NCBI GenBank assembly: GCA_963585895.1
Contig: CAUZXS010000188.1
Coordinates: 27,501 to 91,500 of the forward strand
Source of the DNA: Sepioteuthis lessoniana
Lineage: Eukaryota; Mollusca; Cephalopoda; Myopsida; Loliginidae
Length of the DNA: 64,000 nucleotides
Direction of reading: 5' to 3'
In this document: positions 35,213 through 46,375 of the stretch, in pieces
Position numbering within the stretch: the stretch's first letter is position 1
Layout of the letters: each line of letters starts with the position of its first letter
Program-made: the position numbers and the translations under genes
The notes under the pieces: model-generated
Database searches by the model: none
Told to the model about the DNA's origin: nothing
The model's input: the letters and a program-made list of their open reading frames with translations, nothing else

Positions 35213-35920
35213 GAGGGAGAAAGGGAGATGGGAATAATGATCAGAAATAGCTTCCTGGTTCGATAGATAGATAATAAACTGAAAGAAATTAGCCGTTATC
35301 GAGATTGATAATGAACAGAATCTATCTATCTATCGATGGATGGATAGATAATAAAGAAAGATAGATATATAAATAGATTGATCGAAAGATAGACAGTTAA
35401 TAAAAAAGCGAATCTTATTGCCGTCTTAGGCCGCTTTCAAACGACTATATTGAAATAAGTCATGTGACAGTACGTTCGTTCTTACCGCAGATGTTAGCAA
35501 CTTCACCCTGCAATTCTATTTTCTGTATTAATTCGAGAAACTTCACCTGTTTACTTACCAGTACTTTCTGGCGTCTCTTTGGCACATGAGAATTGCCAGC
35601 CTCATTATTTGTCCGCTTAGAGACTATTATCAAGTAAAACGTATGAATTGTTTATTGCAGAGGTTGACTGCAAGGAAGTGAAACTACGAAAAACGAAACT
35701 AGAGATAAGAAGGAACCTCTTCAAAATTTTGTCTTTCTTATTTCTTATGTTCTAGTGCAAAGTTTATGAATAGTAACCGTTCAAAATTATGATTTTAGTT
35801 CACCCTACTTTTGGCTCGCATTTTATAATATTAATTGGGGCTTAGCGAAAGATTTTATCATTGATCTTTATGTATGATGAAATAGAAAGTTTTATGTGGC
35901 ATGTCCAATTTATTATTGTT
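34481..35920. other. No recognised gene; (TA)n(GA)n at 35130-35210
   Basis: AT-rich sequence with a TA/GA compound microsatellite and a degenerate GATA run at about 35260-35400. No other repeat recognised. Confidence 0.5.
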
Positions 35921-35924
35921 TCTC

Positions 35925-36345
35925 ATTGAGATTTTCACATCAGTTTTAGCTGATGGTCTTTTACTGGAGCCTGAGTGACAGCAAGTCTTCTCAAGTCTCT
36001 GGGACTCTTCTCAGTATTATAACCGTGCTTAATAATGCTGTAGTTTGGATGGCCTCCACTCGTCCTCCAACCTCCAAGTCCTCCAGTCCCTACAATAACG
36101 CTTTAGTTACTGTACCATAAGCACCAATCACGATTGGTACAATTGTTACCTTCATGTTCCATAGTTTTTTCAATCCCCTTGCAAAGTCCAGGTACTTATC
36201 CTTCTTTTCAATTTCTTTCAGTTTTATTCTGTGGTCAGCCGGGTTAGGCAAAGTCCACAATTCTGGAGTTTATGTGTGTCATTGTCTAGAACATATGCTG
36301 GGTTGTGCATGTACTATTTCCTGTTTATTATTATTATTATTATTA
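35925..36345 (-). pseudogene. RLE-LINE 3' fragment
   Basis: Minus strand: an endonuclease-region remnant (PADHRIKLKEIEKKDKY), LDFARGLKKLWNMKVT, IGAYGTVTKALL-GLEDLE and IQTTALLSTVIILR, to the UTR. The (TTA)n at 36327-36345 is at the opposite end from the LINE tail. Confidence 0.78.
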
Positions 36346-36424
36346 AATTTTGTTAAGTAATTCATCCGTCGGTTCCGAAAATAGCCTCTTAAATTCTTTA
36401 TCTTATTATATTTATTCTTCATGC

Positions 36425-36790
36425 AATTTTTCACACCAGCTGATGGTCTTGTACTAGACTCTAAGTGTCAGAAAGTCTCTTTACGTCTCCAAGAACATTC
36501 TCAGTATCCTGACCGATCACAACAATGTTGCAGTTTGGATACTTCTGATTTCCAAATCTTTTCCAATATCTCTTGATTCATCTCTTTAAGTTGCCTTGTT
36601 AGATTTGTCAGGTATTTTTTTTCTTCTTTGTCTTGAATCCCAAAATATTCCCGTATTTCTTCCCTGCCTTAGCATCTTCCCTTGTTGTAATTTCTTTATC
36701 TGTCCTTCTTGCCTAATTTCCCATCCAATTCTTTTAATGTCTTAGGGGGAAACCGATTTTTGTCAAAGGTTAATTTCACTTCTGCATAAA
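36425..36790 (-). pseudogene. RLE-LINE remnant, diverged subfamily
   Basis: Minus strand ends like the family (SIQTATLL and ENVLGDVKRLSDT), but upstream reads KYLTNLTRQLKEMNQEILEK instead of the main-subfamily block, followed by lysine-rich sequence. Related to 18.3 and 48.1 kb. Confidence 0.5.
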
Positions 36791-37735
36791 TTAGTGTGTT
36801 TATTTTAGGGATGTTGAAAGTTAGGGAACTTTTCAATAATTTGTTTATCCTTTTGGTTTTTACAATAACTTTTTACCCGCCAGTTTTATTGAGGGAACGT
36901 ATTTTTTTTCATTTATGGTTTTCTTTATTGACTCTGCACTTATTTTCTCTTCTTGTGTTAACATTTGTTTTGCAGTGCTGGGGTCTGTGGCGATTTGATT
37001 TTCAGTAATTTGCGTTTCAATTTGGCTTGGTAGCTTTTTTCAGAATTTAATGTTTCGATTCGGGTAGATGGAATTTGTTTATATTCTTCTCTATTTACCT
37101 GTTCAGAAGTTCATAGTATCCCATGGTCAGAAAACCAACCTTTCTTGGTCAGCATGTCTTTGGCTTGAATTAAATCAAGCGGATTCGGCCCGAATTTCAA
37201 TATTTCTTTTTATATACCTTTTTATTGAACGGTTGTTAAGATGACAGTGAAGTACATTTTTTTTATCTCCCTTTGTCTAGTTTTTCCGTTGGTGTCTCTG
37301 TATGGAGTGGTAACTTTGACCATTGTTTGTGTACCTAAAATTAGAACAGACAACACTCGGATGATTACGACGGGATGTCCTATGTTGGCTATCAAGAGAG
37401 TAACAGCTGATTATAATGCCCAGATCTTTATTCTATGTCTTACGCTGGTTTGGGTTTCGAGCTGTCATTTTTCCTCGGTAGTATGATGTGGCTGTATCAG
37501 ACCCTGGGGTTGATTATTATCTATACTCCTGTCGCACATGTGACCTGGTACTCTTACAAGAGAGAGGACATTTAAGCGAGCCACAAAAAAGAAAAAAAAA
37601 ATTAAAACACTCAAGTTTTAATCTTGATAAGTTTTATTTTCTTAAAAAGTCCAATGGTTACCTTTTTCTAAATTTCACGGGTATAAATCTTCGTTCATTA
37701 CTTACTTAAGCTGCTACTTTGTGTGTGGATTAGCT
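36791..37735. other. No recognised feature
   Basis: T-rich on the plus strand; short frames carry no motif. Confidence 0.45.
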
Positions 37736-37737
37736 TA

Positions 37738-38615
37738 CACGTGGTGCATTGAATAAGTTTCCAGAACTTTTTGTACAGGCATCTAAATGTGTCATAGACT
37801 TTTGAAAATTCAGTATTTTATTGCTATACATCTTATGAGACGACTGACCAATTTTTATGATTTCAGATTCAAATGAACAGCTACAGCAGGAATTGGAATA
37901 CACCCTACAAAAGCCTGATTGTCACAGCTGGGGAATTTCAAAAATGCAATTTGGACGTGAGGACACTTTAGAAGAACGATATGCAATAAAATTCTGTTTT
38001 AAACTTGGAAAAAATGCCACAGAAACTTATGTAATGCTTCAGACTGCTTTTCGACCATCTTGCATTAATTGAGCACCAGTTTTTGCGTGGCACAAGAGAT
38101 TCAAGGAAGGCAAGGAGTCTGTAAGGGATGATGAGAGGTGTGAGAGGAGTAAGGAAGTCAATAGACCAGACTAGATATGCCAAAGGGTTAGGGTTAGGGT
38201 TACTATGTTGAGGTTTTAAGGTAGTTCAAGGAGAGATTCGGTCGGCAGAGGCCAGCACTCTTCAAATCGGGTCAGTGGCATTTCCACCAGGACATTGCAT
38301 TAGTTCACAACTCCTCCCCCACAGTTTCTCGCCTTCCCTATCCTCCAGATCATGCTCCCTGTGACTTTTGGTTTCTCCCTAAGGTCAGGGGATGTCGTTA
38401 TGAGACAATTGAGTAGATGAAAGAGGCTGTGACGGAAGGTTATTGATACGATCACACAAGAGGACTTCGATGGGGCCTTCCAGAAGTTGTTGGAACGGTA
38501 CAAGTGTATTGCAGCCGAAGGAGATTACTTCGAAGGGGACTAGACTTTCATGTATGTACGATCAATAAAAGTGCCCATACGAAAAAAGTGTGGAAACTTA
38601 TTTAATGATCCTCGT
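37738..38615 (+). pseudogene. Mariner deletion derivative
   Basis: Begins at a TA with CACGTGGTGCATTGAATAAG. The N-terminal half is readable (EQLQQELEYTLQKPDCHSWG, EERYAIKFCFKLGKNATETY). After EVNRP it jumps over the catalytic centre to VTMLRF and the C-terminal half (YPPDHAPCDF, FEGD, stop). It has a 3' terminal repeat at TTAATGATCCTCGT. The deletion join matches the copy at 62.3 kb, so this is a non-autonomous subfamily. Confidence 0.87.
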
Positions 38616-38823
38616 CAATAATGCTATGGTTAATTTGTTTAAACTGAAACCCTTTTGTAGTATTCCACAATGCCTGATCTTGGTTTACCGTTTTGGTTTA
38701 TATTCCAAACTAATATAAACATTACTATACGTCATTTTTGTTTCACGACTTTTTGTCAAAAAATTCCAATCACGTGATTTGAGGAGATAAAGAGGAAAGT
38801 GCAACTACAAAAATGTAAATTTC

Positions 38824-38859
<36 letters not shown>

Positions 38860-39144
38860 CCTTATTATTAGTTGGTTTGCTTGTTATGCCTTCGGGGCAT
38901 ATTCTCTTTTTATCATCGTTTCACAAGAATTTAAAAAAAACTATAATAAAAATATTTGCACTGGACTTATATACTGTTTATACAGTATCTACATACGGAT
39001 TAAATTCTGTTTAGTAATTCCGTCCGTTAGTTCCCAAAATATCCTCTTAGATTTTTTGTCTTACCATTATTTCTGAAATACTCAAATTGAAACTTTTTTG
39101 TCCTATAGTTGTTTTGGATCTGATTTGGCACTTTGTTTCGAATA
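38616..39144. other. No recognised gene; (TTA)n at 38822-38860
   Basis: AT-rich; one TTA microsatellite, otherwise nothing assigned. Confidence 0.5.
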
Positions 39145-39415
39145 TATGTAACCGGCTCATTGGCCTAGTGGATAGAGTGTTCGCCAATGGTCCGGGAGAT
39201 CTGGGTTCAATCCCAGGCCGCGTCATACCAAAGACTTTAAAAATGATACTTGATACGTCCTTGCTTGGCACTCAGCAATATAAGGTATGTATCAAAGGTA
39301 AAGTGAAGCAGTCCAGGGAAAACAGTAGCACCCTCTCCTACACCTCAGTGTAGTAGCTATTGAAAAAGAAGCCTTCATGCCGCTCTCGACTTATGGAGAC
39401 AACTTTACTTACTAT
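39145..39415 (+). mobile_element. SINE-C, best copy
   Basis: tRNA-like head: A box TGGCCTAGTGG and B box GGGTTCAATCC, 32 bp apart. Then GTCATACCAAAGAC, CACTCAGCAATATAAGG, TATCAAAGGTAAAGTG and CTACACCTCAGTGTAGTAG. It ends in CTTTACTTAC. Confidence 0.9.
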
Positions 39416-39805
39416 ATATTACAATATAAGTAAAAATAAATCCAATATAGTTTTTGAAATCTGTCAGTTTAAGGAGGAATATTAAAGGAATATTTCACAT
39501 AATTAAAAACTGCATTAATATTTTTGAAAGTTTTAATTAGACCAACTCTCATTCTTCTTTCAAGAAGTAGTTCTTAATTTCTCCTAATTGATTGATTGAT
39601 TTTAATGGCAGGTCAAGTCATCAAGACTTTTTGATGCCTAGAGTTTAGGAACAAATCACAGGTTATTTTTGTTCCTATCATTACTATCAAAACGTACCGA
39701 AAGCAGAAGAATGAATGTAAGTTTTGCTTGTCGAACAATACTGACGTTTACACGTGTAAAGAAAACGTAGCTTATGAGTTCTTTCTTACGCCTTCAATAG
39801 TGTCT
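39416..39805. other. No recognised feature
   Basis: AT-rich; nothing assigned. Confidence 0.45.
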
Positions 39806-39817
39806 AATATGGCTTGT

Positions 39818-40102
39818 GCCCGTGGTGTAATGGTTATCGTTGTAGGAAATGGACACGGCGACACGAGTTCAAATCCTGGACGAAACTGATTGCATTTTCA
39901 CATAGCACTAATACCCTTGGGAAAGGTATGAATCCAAACATTCTCCACCCAGCTAATGGTAAATAGTAGGGTAGACTAGGTTCTTCAGCCTTAATGAGTC
40001 AACTAGTCTAGGAGAAGGAAAACTGAATTGAAACCTGTTAAACTCCGCTTAAAAATTAACCTTGTGTTATATCCTGCCCGAGCGGAGGGGTTGGTAAATA
40101 TG
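39818..40102 (+). mobile_element. SINE-A, young copy
   Basis: GCCCGTGGTGTAATGG head, B box GAGTTCAAATCC, complete body and tail. Flanked by AATATGGCTTGT (39806-39817 and 40103-40114), a perfect 12-bp duplication. Confidence 0.94.
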
Positions 40103-40199
40103 AATATGGCTTGTTTGCTTTACTTGGATGGTTTGTTAGATAACAGGTAAGTGGCCTTACAACTGTTGTTTTATAGGGTGCTGCTTCCAGAATTTGTTT

Positions 40200-41535
40200 T
40201 CCCAGTCGGCTAGGGCTGTAAAATACACTGACTGCACCTCTGCAGAAGGGTAAGACCCCACCAACGAGTATCCTAGAAATGACACTTAACAATCTGGTAG
40301 TGAGGTTCCAGTAATGCTGGAGCTTTGGGGAGAGCAGAGTACCCCTTCATTGCTATAACTCCCAGGTCCACTCGGGCCAGGAGTGGAAGTACCTGAAAGG
40401 GTCCTATTTAAGGGTGAAATAGAAGTAAATTGCGTATTTATGCTAAACTGATTTGTTTGAAATAGAACTGTTTCGATATCTAAACTGCGTATTGATGCTA
40501 AACTGTTTTGACATGAACAAAAACTATATTTATACTAAACTGAATTGTTTGAATTAGAACTGTTTGACTAAACTGAATAGCTTGAAATAGAAATGATTTT
40601 CACAATAAAACTGTGTACTTACATTTAAACTGTGTGCTAATGCTAAACTGAATTGTTTGAAACGGAGCTGTTTTTGAAATCGAAACTACTTACGCTAAAC
40701 TGAATTGTTTGAAATGGAAATATTTTGACATTTAACGGTGTGTAAATGAAATCTATACTTATACTAAACTGAATTGGTTGAATTAGAACTGTTTTACTGA
40801 ACTGGATAGCTATTAAACTGTGTACTCATGCTAAACTAAATGGTTTGAGGGTTTGGTTTGTTTTGTTGGGTTATATGGCATATCAACCTTTGTAGGTTAT
40901 TTAACGCCAAATCCATTTTTATGTAAATAATCTGTTCTATTTAAAACAATTCAGTTTAACATAAGTACAGAGTTTAATTGTCAAAAACATTTCTATTTCA
41001 AACTATTCAAGCAGTTATATGTATCAATTTAGTTAAGGGTAAATACTGTTTTAATGTCGAAAACCAGTTCTATTTCAAATAATTCACTTAAGCATAAGCA
41101 CGCAGTTTAAATGTAAGTACGGTTTAATTATCAAAAACATTTCTATTTCAAGCAATTCAGTTTACTCAAACAATTCAGTTTAGCATAAGTATGCTGTTAG
41201 TTCTATTTAATCCATAGATAGGGCCCTATCAGGTGCTACAACTCCGGGCCAGAGTGGACCAGGGAGCGATGGCAATGAGGGTTACTTCGCATTCCCCAAA
41301 GCTCCAGCACTGATGTAACCTCACCATCAGATTGTTCAGTGTAATATCCAGGACATTCGTTAGGGAGGGGTATTACCCATCTGCAGAGGTGCAGTCAGTG
41401 TATTTTACAGCCCCAGCTGACTGGGCAATAAAACGTTTGAAAAAGAACTAGTAATTTGTAAAAAAATGGATTTGGCATTAAAAACCCTACAAAGGTTCAT
41501 ATGCTGTAAAAAAAAACCAACCAACCAACCAACCA
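40200..41535 (+). mobile_element. Element D copy D6, split by an opposite D7
   Basis: D6 runs 40200-40848 (head and about eight internal units) and resumes at 41435-41535 (GTTTGAAAAAGAACTAG, tail and (CCAA)n). A second D in the opposite orientation lies between. Confidence 0.88.
40849..41434 (-). mobile_element. Element D copy D7, nested in D6
   Basis: Complete minus-strand D: tail complement (GGTTATTTAACGCCAAATCC) at 40890, internal units, and the head at 41420. Flanked by GTTTGA (40843-40848 and 41435-41440). Together with D6 it forms a long interrupted inverted repeat. Confidence 0.9.
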
Positions 41536-41935
41536 AGCAGAAGTTATTGAAAATAGCACATAACATTCTTGTCTAATTCTCATGAAGCCTTTTCTCCTTG
41601 CGTTTTGTTAAAAAAACAAGTTGTGCAGCTATACGGTAGAGCTATAACTTATAGTACAACCATACAACCAATAATTCAAATTTCATCATCTCTAAAAGAA
41701 AGCATAGTTTATATATAGTTCATTACTAATAGAAATCCACTTAGATTTTTCGAGCATATTTTCTCTCTATAAGTAAAGAATACCTTTTCATTCAAATATT
41801 TATTTGAACTTGTATGTATTCGTCCCTTTTTAAGAGATGATTTATTTTTCATGTTTGAATAAATGATTTTCCCAACTGATTTCTCATCAGGCACGGAATA
41901 TAGCCTATATTTATCACTACCTTCCACCAGACAGC

Positions 41936-42085
41936 ACTTAACTCTAGGTCAATGACCCGAAGTTCGATTTTAGTGGGGGTTTAGGGTAGGGGAAGGTCGA
42001 GCACGAGCCGAGGCTCGAGCCCTGCTAGACTATGACGCAACTCGCCCATCCGAAGGTGGCCCAGCCGAAGCCTTACGGATATAGC
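41936..42085. other. GC-rich island in AT-rich DNA
   Basis: About 150 bp with far higher GC than its flanks. It contains hairpins such as GAGCCGAGGCTCG and GCCCAGCCGAAG. No recognised domain or tRNA-like promoter. The stretch 41536-41935 shows nothing. Confidence 0.4.
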
Positions 42086-42182
42086 CTAACGAAACTATTA
42101 ACTCTGGACTTGTACACTGCCTGGGAACGTAATCTCAAAACCTTAACTCAAACGTTAATGTATGTAACATTTCAAAAAGCAA

Positions 42183-42590
42183 TATAGTTAATCTTGTCTT
42201 TTCAATAGCATATCAACTTTTGTGGGTTATTTAATGCCAAAGCTATCTCTGTAAAAGAACAGTAGATAGATTGATAAATAGATAGATTTGGTTTCTTTGT
42301 TTTATGGCATATCAACCCTAATGGCTTATTTTATGCCAACGCCGTCTTTATAGAAAAATAGTAGATGTATTTGGTTTCTTAGTTTAATGACATATCAATC
42401 TTCGTGGTATATTTAATACCACAGCCATCCTGGTAGAAGAACAGTAGATAGATAGATAGATAGATAGACTAGTTTTTCCTTTTCGATTTTCTTTTTTTGT
42501 TTTTTGTTTTTGTTTAAGGTCACACCGACCCTCACGGTTTATTTATTACCAAAGCCATCCTTGAAGAAGAACAGTAGAGAAGTATTGACA
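42183..42590 (-). repeat. Four consecutive SINE-B/D tails
   Basis: The tail complement (GGCATATCAACC, then TTATTTAATGCCAAAGC-type sequence, then GAACAGTAGA) appears four times: about 42200-42262, 42295-42355, 42385-42448 and 42515-42580. GATA and TTTG runs separate the copies. No copy has a head. Confidence 0.75.
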
Positions 42591-42729
42591 CAACCACAGC
42601 TTGTAAGAAATCCTGGTTTATTTTATCCGATAAATCAGACTTCCGTGTGCTTGTTAGCTTACCGATAAAAGTCCACGCCTTCGTTAGGCGAATATTGACA
42701 TCACTTTAAATAGATAAGATATTGCTGCC

Positions 42730-43075
42730 GAGGTATGTGAACTTGTCTACGAATTTCAGAGGACTGCATTTCCTGTGGAGATGGTTCCTCCTCGATTAAG
42801 GAATTTTCGGCCGCCGCTCGCATAATGCAAAGCTCTTCGAAAGAATTGAGCACTCTATTAGCCGATTGGGTATGAAAACGTAAGCAAACGGCTGCTGCTG
42901 TTACTACATAATACCTTAAAAATTCCCTTAGCCAAGCGTGGTGCGCTTGTTGGCCGAGCGGTCTGAGACTTAGTCTAACGTAAAGTTGGATGGATTTCGA
43001 TCCCGGCTTCGAGCGTCCTATGTATCGAGCCACACTGAAGAGTTCTGATAGAACGAAACAGTCTGTCGGTGGATG

Positions 43076-43076
<1 letters not shown>
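42730..43076 (+). mobile_element. Element F copy F1: tRNA-like module plus hammerhead-like motif
   Basis: Homologous to F2 from about CGAATTGAGCACTC-like sequence (42842) onward. A tRNA-like module has A box TGGCCGAGCGG (42951-42961) and a B-box-like TTCGATCC (42996-43003). About 26 bp later comes CCACA and a hammerhead-like core (43030-43072). It stops about 9 bp past the predicted cleavage site, at a (TA)n run. A 139-codon minus-strand frame across it shows no known domain and is treated as fortuitous. Confidence 0.68.
43030..43072 (+). ncRNA. Hammerhead-ribozyme-like motif in F1
   Basis: CCAC (43030-43033), A, CTGAAGA (43035-43041, CUGANGA core), stem II GTTCT-GAT-AGAAC (43042-43054), GAAA (43055-43058), stem III ACA-GTC-TGT (43058-43066), C17 at 43067 giving a GTC cleavage triplet, then G and GTGG (43069-43072) pairing with CCAC. 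All core positions fit type I. One flaw: an A.G mismatch at the first stem I position. Confidence 0.68.

Positions 43077-43112
<36 letters not shown>
43077..43112. repeat. (TA)n microsatellite
   Basis: TA run that begins where element F1 ends. Confidence 0.95.
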
Positions 43113-43117
<5 letters not shown>

Positions 43118-43789
43118 CATATAAAACAGATCTGCTTTTATTTAAGGGTGAATGTATGTCAGCAGCCGGTCCCAGTAGATTGTATTCCTGGAATGCAAGC
43201 AATAAATTTTACAACACAAAATGGAGAGTGTATAGGAGATCGAACACTATATGCGTGTAGAACTGAGGGATTGCAAATCATGTTATTTCTCATGCTCAGT
43301 ATGCCATGAAGCATACACTGATATGAACTTTGTAATTTTCAATTTAAATATACAAAAAATATTTCTGTTGGTAAGCAGACAAGCAGTGAGGCGGATGAAT
43401 ATGTAATGCACTATTTTATCGATCAGCTGAAAGATTTATTTCATCATTTCTTACTAAGATATTCGTGTCTTTTTAAAGTATTCTTTTTTTTCTAAACTGG
43501 ACAGCATTTGTCGTCAGAAGATAAGTTGATTATATTGAATGAAGGGTAATTCAGCAAATGTCTCGAAGAAAACAAACAATCAAGCAAGAGAAAAACATTA
43601 AACTTAGATGAAGAGCAGTTTGCAGAAATTTCAAAGTCAATCAAGTAAATGGATGTAAACGAAAAAAAAAAAATCAATATGATCAATTCATCGATATGCT
43701 GAAATATAGTCAAAATATTGTAGATTTTATGAATATTTCTGTCGTCTAATAATGTTCGATTGAATTCAATTATTATTTTGCTCCTTACA
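43113..43789. other. No recognised feature
   Basis: AT-rich; nothing assigned. Confidence 0.45.
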
Positions 43790-44070
43790 AGTTTTTCACA
43801 CGAACCGAAACTATCTGATGTTCAATGAAGTCTAAGTGACAGCAAGTCTTATAAGATTTCCAAGACTCGTTTTGGGATTCTTGCTGATTTTAACAGTCCT
43901 GTCGTGTGGATAATACAGCTTCTTCCTACTATGTCTAGTTTTCCCAATCTCTTTTCCATGTTCTCTATTTGCGGATTATCCGCGAGCTTTAACTTTGACT
44001 GACATCTCTATCGTGTCCCTGTTCTTCAACTTATTAATTCTCTCGATTCCATAACCACAATTAACGCCAT
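43790..44070 (-). pseudogene. RLE-LINE 3' fragment, decayed
   Basis: Minus strand: UTR complement (AGTTTTTCACACGAACCG), SLESYKTCCHLDF-like end, a diverged QTTALL counterpart, and a decayed upstream part. Confidence 0.55.
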
Positions 44071-44099
44071 GTGCGAAATAGACATATAATTTTCATAAC

Positions 44100-44597
44100 G
44101 ATAGAACATATAAAGAACATAGGAATCTCGAAATTCGAAAACACGTAACGACTTCTTGTTCAGGTACGAAACCTTTTTATTAACTTTGAGTTAAAGGTTT
44201 CGACATAAGGAGGAGAGACACAATCTCGCTATGCCGTCTTATTCATTTGGCCCCTATCTCATGCGGCACCCACAGCGCGCAAATTCGTCTCACCTCAGCG
44301 AGCTCCAAAAGTCGATCCTCCTCGTTTGGTGTCAAGTTTTCAACTATCTAACTTTCTTCAAATCTCCACAAACCTCTGTGCACTTCCGGTGCGTGACGTC
44401 ACTCGCACTCCGTCACCCATTTCGTCTGGGACTATTGTGACATCCCTGAGTGACACCTTCGTCCGCCCGCCTGCTCACGCCCGCGTTAACACCTGCATCA
44501 ATGTTTGCACCTAACTAACCCATGTGCTGAGCCGAAAGGTTCTCAGCCTAACTAAACCCAAAGGCATGAACCGAAATCCCTCGGCAATTATATTACA
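44100..44597 (-). mobile_element. LTR-E copy 3 (solo-LTR-like)
   Basis: On the minus strand it begins TGTAATATAATTGCCGAGG. It shares GTTTAGTTAGGCT, the GC-rich core with TGACGTCA (44394-44401), TGTGTCTCTCCTC, and a block like AATAAAAAGGTTTCGTACCTGAAC with the other two. The 3' end near 44100 is indistinct. Frames at 44231-44514 are translations of its GC-rich core. Confidence 0.55.
44394..44401. promoter_or_regulatory. TGACGTCA in LTR-E copy 3
   Basis: Perfect palindrome at the position equivalent to those in copies 1 and 2. Confidence 0.5.
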
Positions 44598-44669
44598 TCT
44601 CTAGCATGGTCCGAATAATTGTTCAGTTATTCACTTTCTTTTTTCTTTCACTCAATGGTCCGGTGGAAC

Positions 44670-45345
44670 TGTCAAATCCACGAAATGACAAGGTCTTTTC
44701 TTCTTGTCTACTAAAACCAGTTAAATATCTTCTAGTTGGGATTGGGTGATTCGTTTGTATCACCAAGTCCCGAGTATTTTATCCGCTTAATTTTCTAGGA
44801 GAGATTATAATTTGTGCGTATAGCATTTTTCTGTACAATTCAGTTTCTTCGTTTGCTGTTTGTTCTTTTTTTTTCCTTATTAATAACTGGTATTAAGCAG
44901 TAGGAGTAATTATTGTTATTCTACTACTAGAGATTTTTTCAAACCAGCGTAAACTGATTGGTTTTCACAGGAATTTGAGTGTCTGCAATTCTCCACAAGT
45001 CTCCGAGGTTCTTTTTAGTATTATGGCCGATCTCAGCAATACGGCAGTTTAGATAGTCTCCACTTGTCATCTGATTTCTAAGTCTCCCAAGTCCCTTTAC
45101 CAAGCCGCTGGTGATGGTACCAAGCGCGCCATTCACAATTGGCAGCACGGTCATTTTCCTGCTCCATAGTGTTTTCTGTCCTCAAGCAAGGTCTATGTAC
45201 GTTTTGGATTTCTTTCAGTTTTATGCAGTGGTCAGCCAGAACGGCAAAGTCCACTATTTGGCTGGTTCTTATTGTTTTTGTTGACTACCTCTTGGTCTTG
45301 TCGTCTGGCCAAGATTAGGTGACCCTTTTGTTTCTCAAAATTATC
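44670..45345 (-). pseudogene. RLE-LINE fragments
   Basis: 44935-45345 minus: FAVLADHCIKLKEIQN, KVTVLPIVNGALGTITSGLV-like C-terminus and ETIQT--LLRSAIILK, to the UTR. 44670-44850 is a second, older piece with a WDLVIQTNHPIPTRR-like block. Confidence 0.72.
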
Positions 45346-45369
45346 ATTATCCTTTTTATCCACCACGAG

Positions 45370-45750
45370 GACTTTAACAAAATACACCGAAAAAACTTAG
45401 ATGGGAATGAGACAACAATGCTACGTAGCGTTTTAAACAAATCCTGGAAGCAGCACCTCATAATGCAGCAGCTTAATGGCAACTTCACACGCATCTAACA
45501 AACCATCTAACTAAGACGAACAAAATATACTAAACAGTACTGTAGAAGTTAGAGCGAACTCTGAGACTCTTGCATGTGGACGTGCTAGTGTTTACTGTTC
45601 ACTAAAGGATTGCATAAATCAGCTCTGTGTGGATACTGGATGAAACCTAAAAGACCTGCCCGGAGCAGTGGTTGATAGGGACAGATAGCAAGAGAAACTG
45701 AAGGAAATCCCTACTATTAGCACCATTATTATTATTATTATCATTATTAT
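45370..45750 (+). pseudogene. RTE-like LINE 3' fragment, decayed
   Basis: LDGNETTMLRSVLNKSWKQH-like start, several frameshifts, then QLCVDTG, DLPGAVVDRDR and IPTIST. The expected (GAT)n tail is replaced by (ATT)n at 45723-45757. Confidence 0.7.
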
Positions 45751-45754
45751 TATT

Positions 45755-46375
45755 ATTAATATGTCGAGATTTTCACATTAGCGTTAGATGATGGTCTCTC
45801 ACTGGAGTCGGAGTGATAGCAATTCTCTTTAGATCTCCTGGATTCTTTCCACTATTCTGGCTGATCATAACAATGATGCAGTTTGGATGGTCTCTGCGTG
45901 TCCTCCGATTTCAAAATCCTTTCCAAAACTTTGGGAACCGTTCCAATTGCGCCAAATACAAGTAGTATGAGCATCAGCCTAACGTTCAACAGTATTTTTT
46001 TTGTTATCTAACAAGTTCCAAGTACATCTCACTATTTTTGCTTTATTTGATTTTCACTCCGTGGTTTGCTCGGACGACAAAGTCCACAAAATGGAAACTT
46101 CCCCTTTTTTTTTCGGTAAACTATCTCTACGTCAAGTATTCTGGTCGGGATTAAGTGACCTTTTGTATATTAAAATTCCAGGGAATTTTCTGCGTCCAAT
46201 TTTCAAGGACGGATACTAGTTCGTGCATGTACTATTAGGTTGTGTGGTAAAAGTTAAATTTTTTTTACAAGCGGGTAATTTTGCCATGAAGTTATGTCTA
46301 GTCTTATACACTCTTTCTCCTATTTTGCTACATTCATTTATTGTGAGATTATCAATATTGTTACTCCTTAGAGAG
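45755..46375 (-). pseudogene. RLE-LINE 3' fragment
   Basis: UTR complement at 45770 (TTTTCACATTAGCGTTAG), then minus-strand body through NSEIF---KLSTEKKREV-like and HKLIRPEYLT-like segments to about 46370. Confidence 0.7.

Noticed and set aside
38187..38212. Telomere-like GGGTTAGGGTTAGGG, also seen in complement at 62748-62765
   Set aside because: It lies at the deletion join of a mariner subfamily and occurs in both copies, so it is part of that element and not an interstitial telomere.
39145..39230. Genuine tRNA gene with good A and B boxes
   Set aside because: It is the head of SINE-C; matching body and tail occur at 7785 and 55712.
42701..43120. 139-residue minus-strand open frame
   Set aside because: It runs antisense through element F1 and into a (TA)n run; no motif is visible and the equivalent frame is broken in F2.
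44231..44514. GC-rich coding exon (two overlapping frames)
   Set aside because: The region is the GC-rich core of LTR-E, homologous to non-coding sequence at 5.3 and 13.8 kb.
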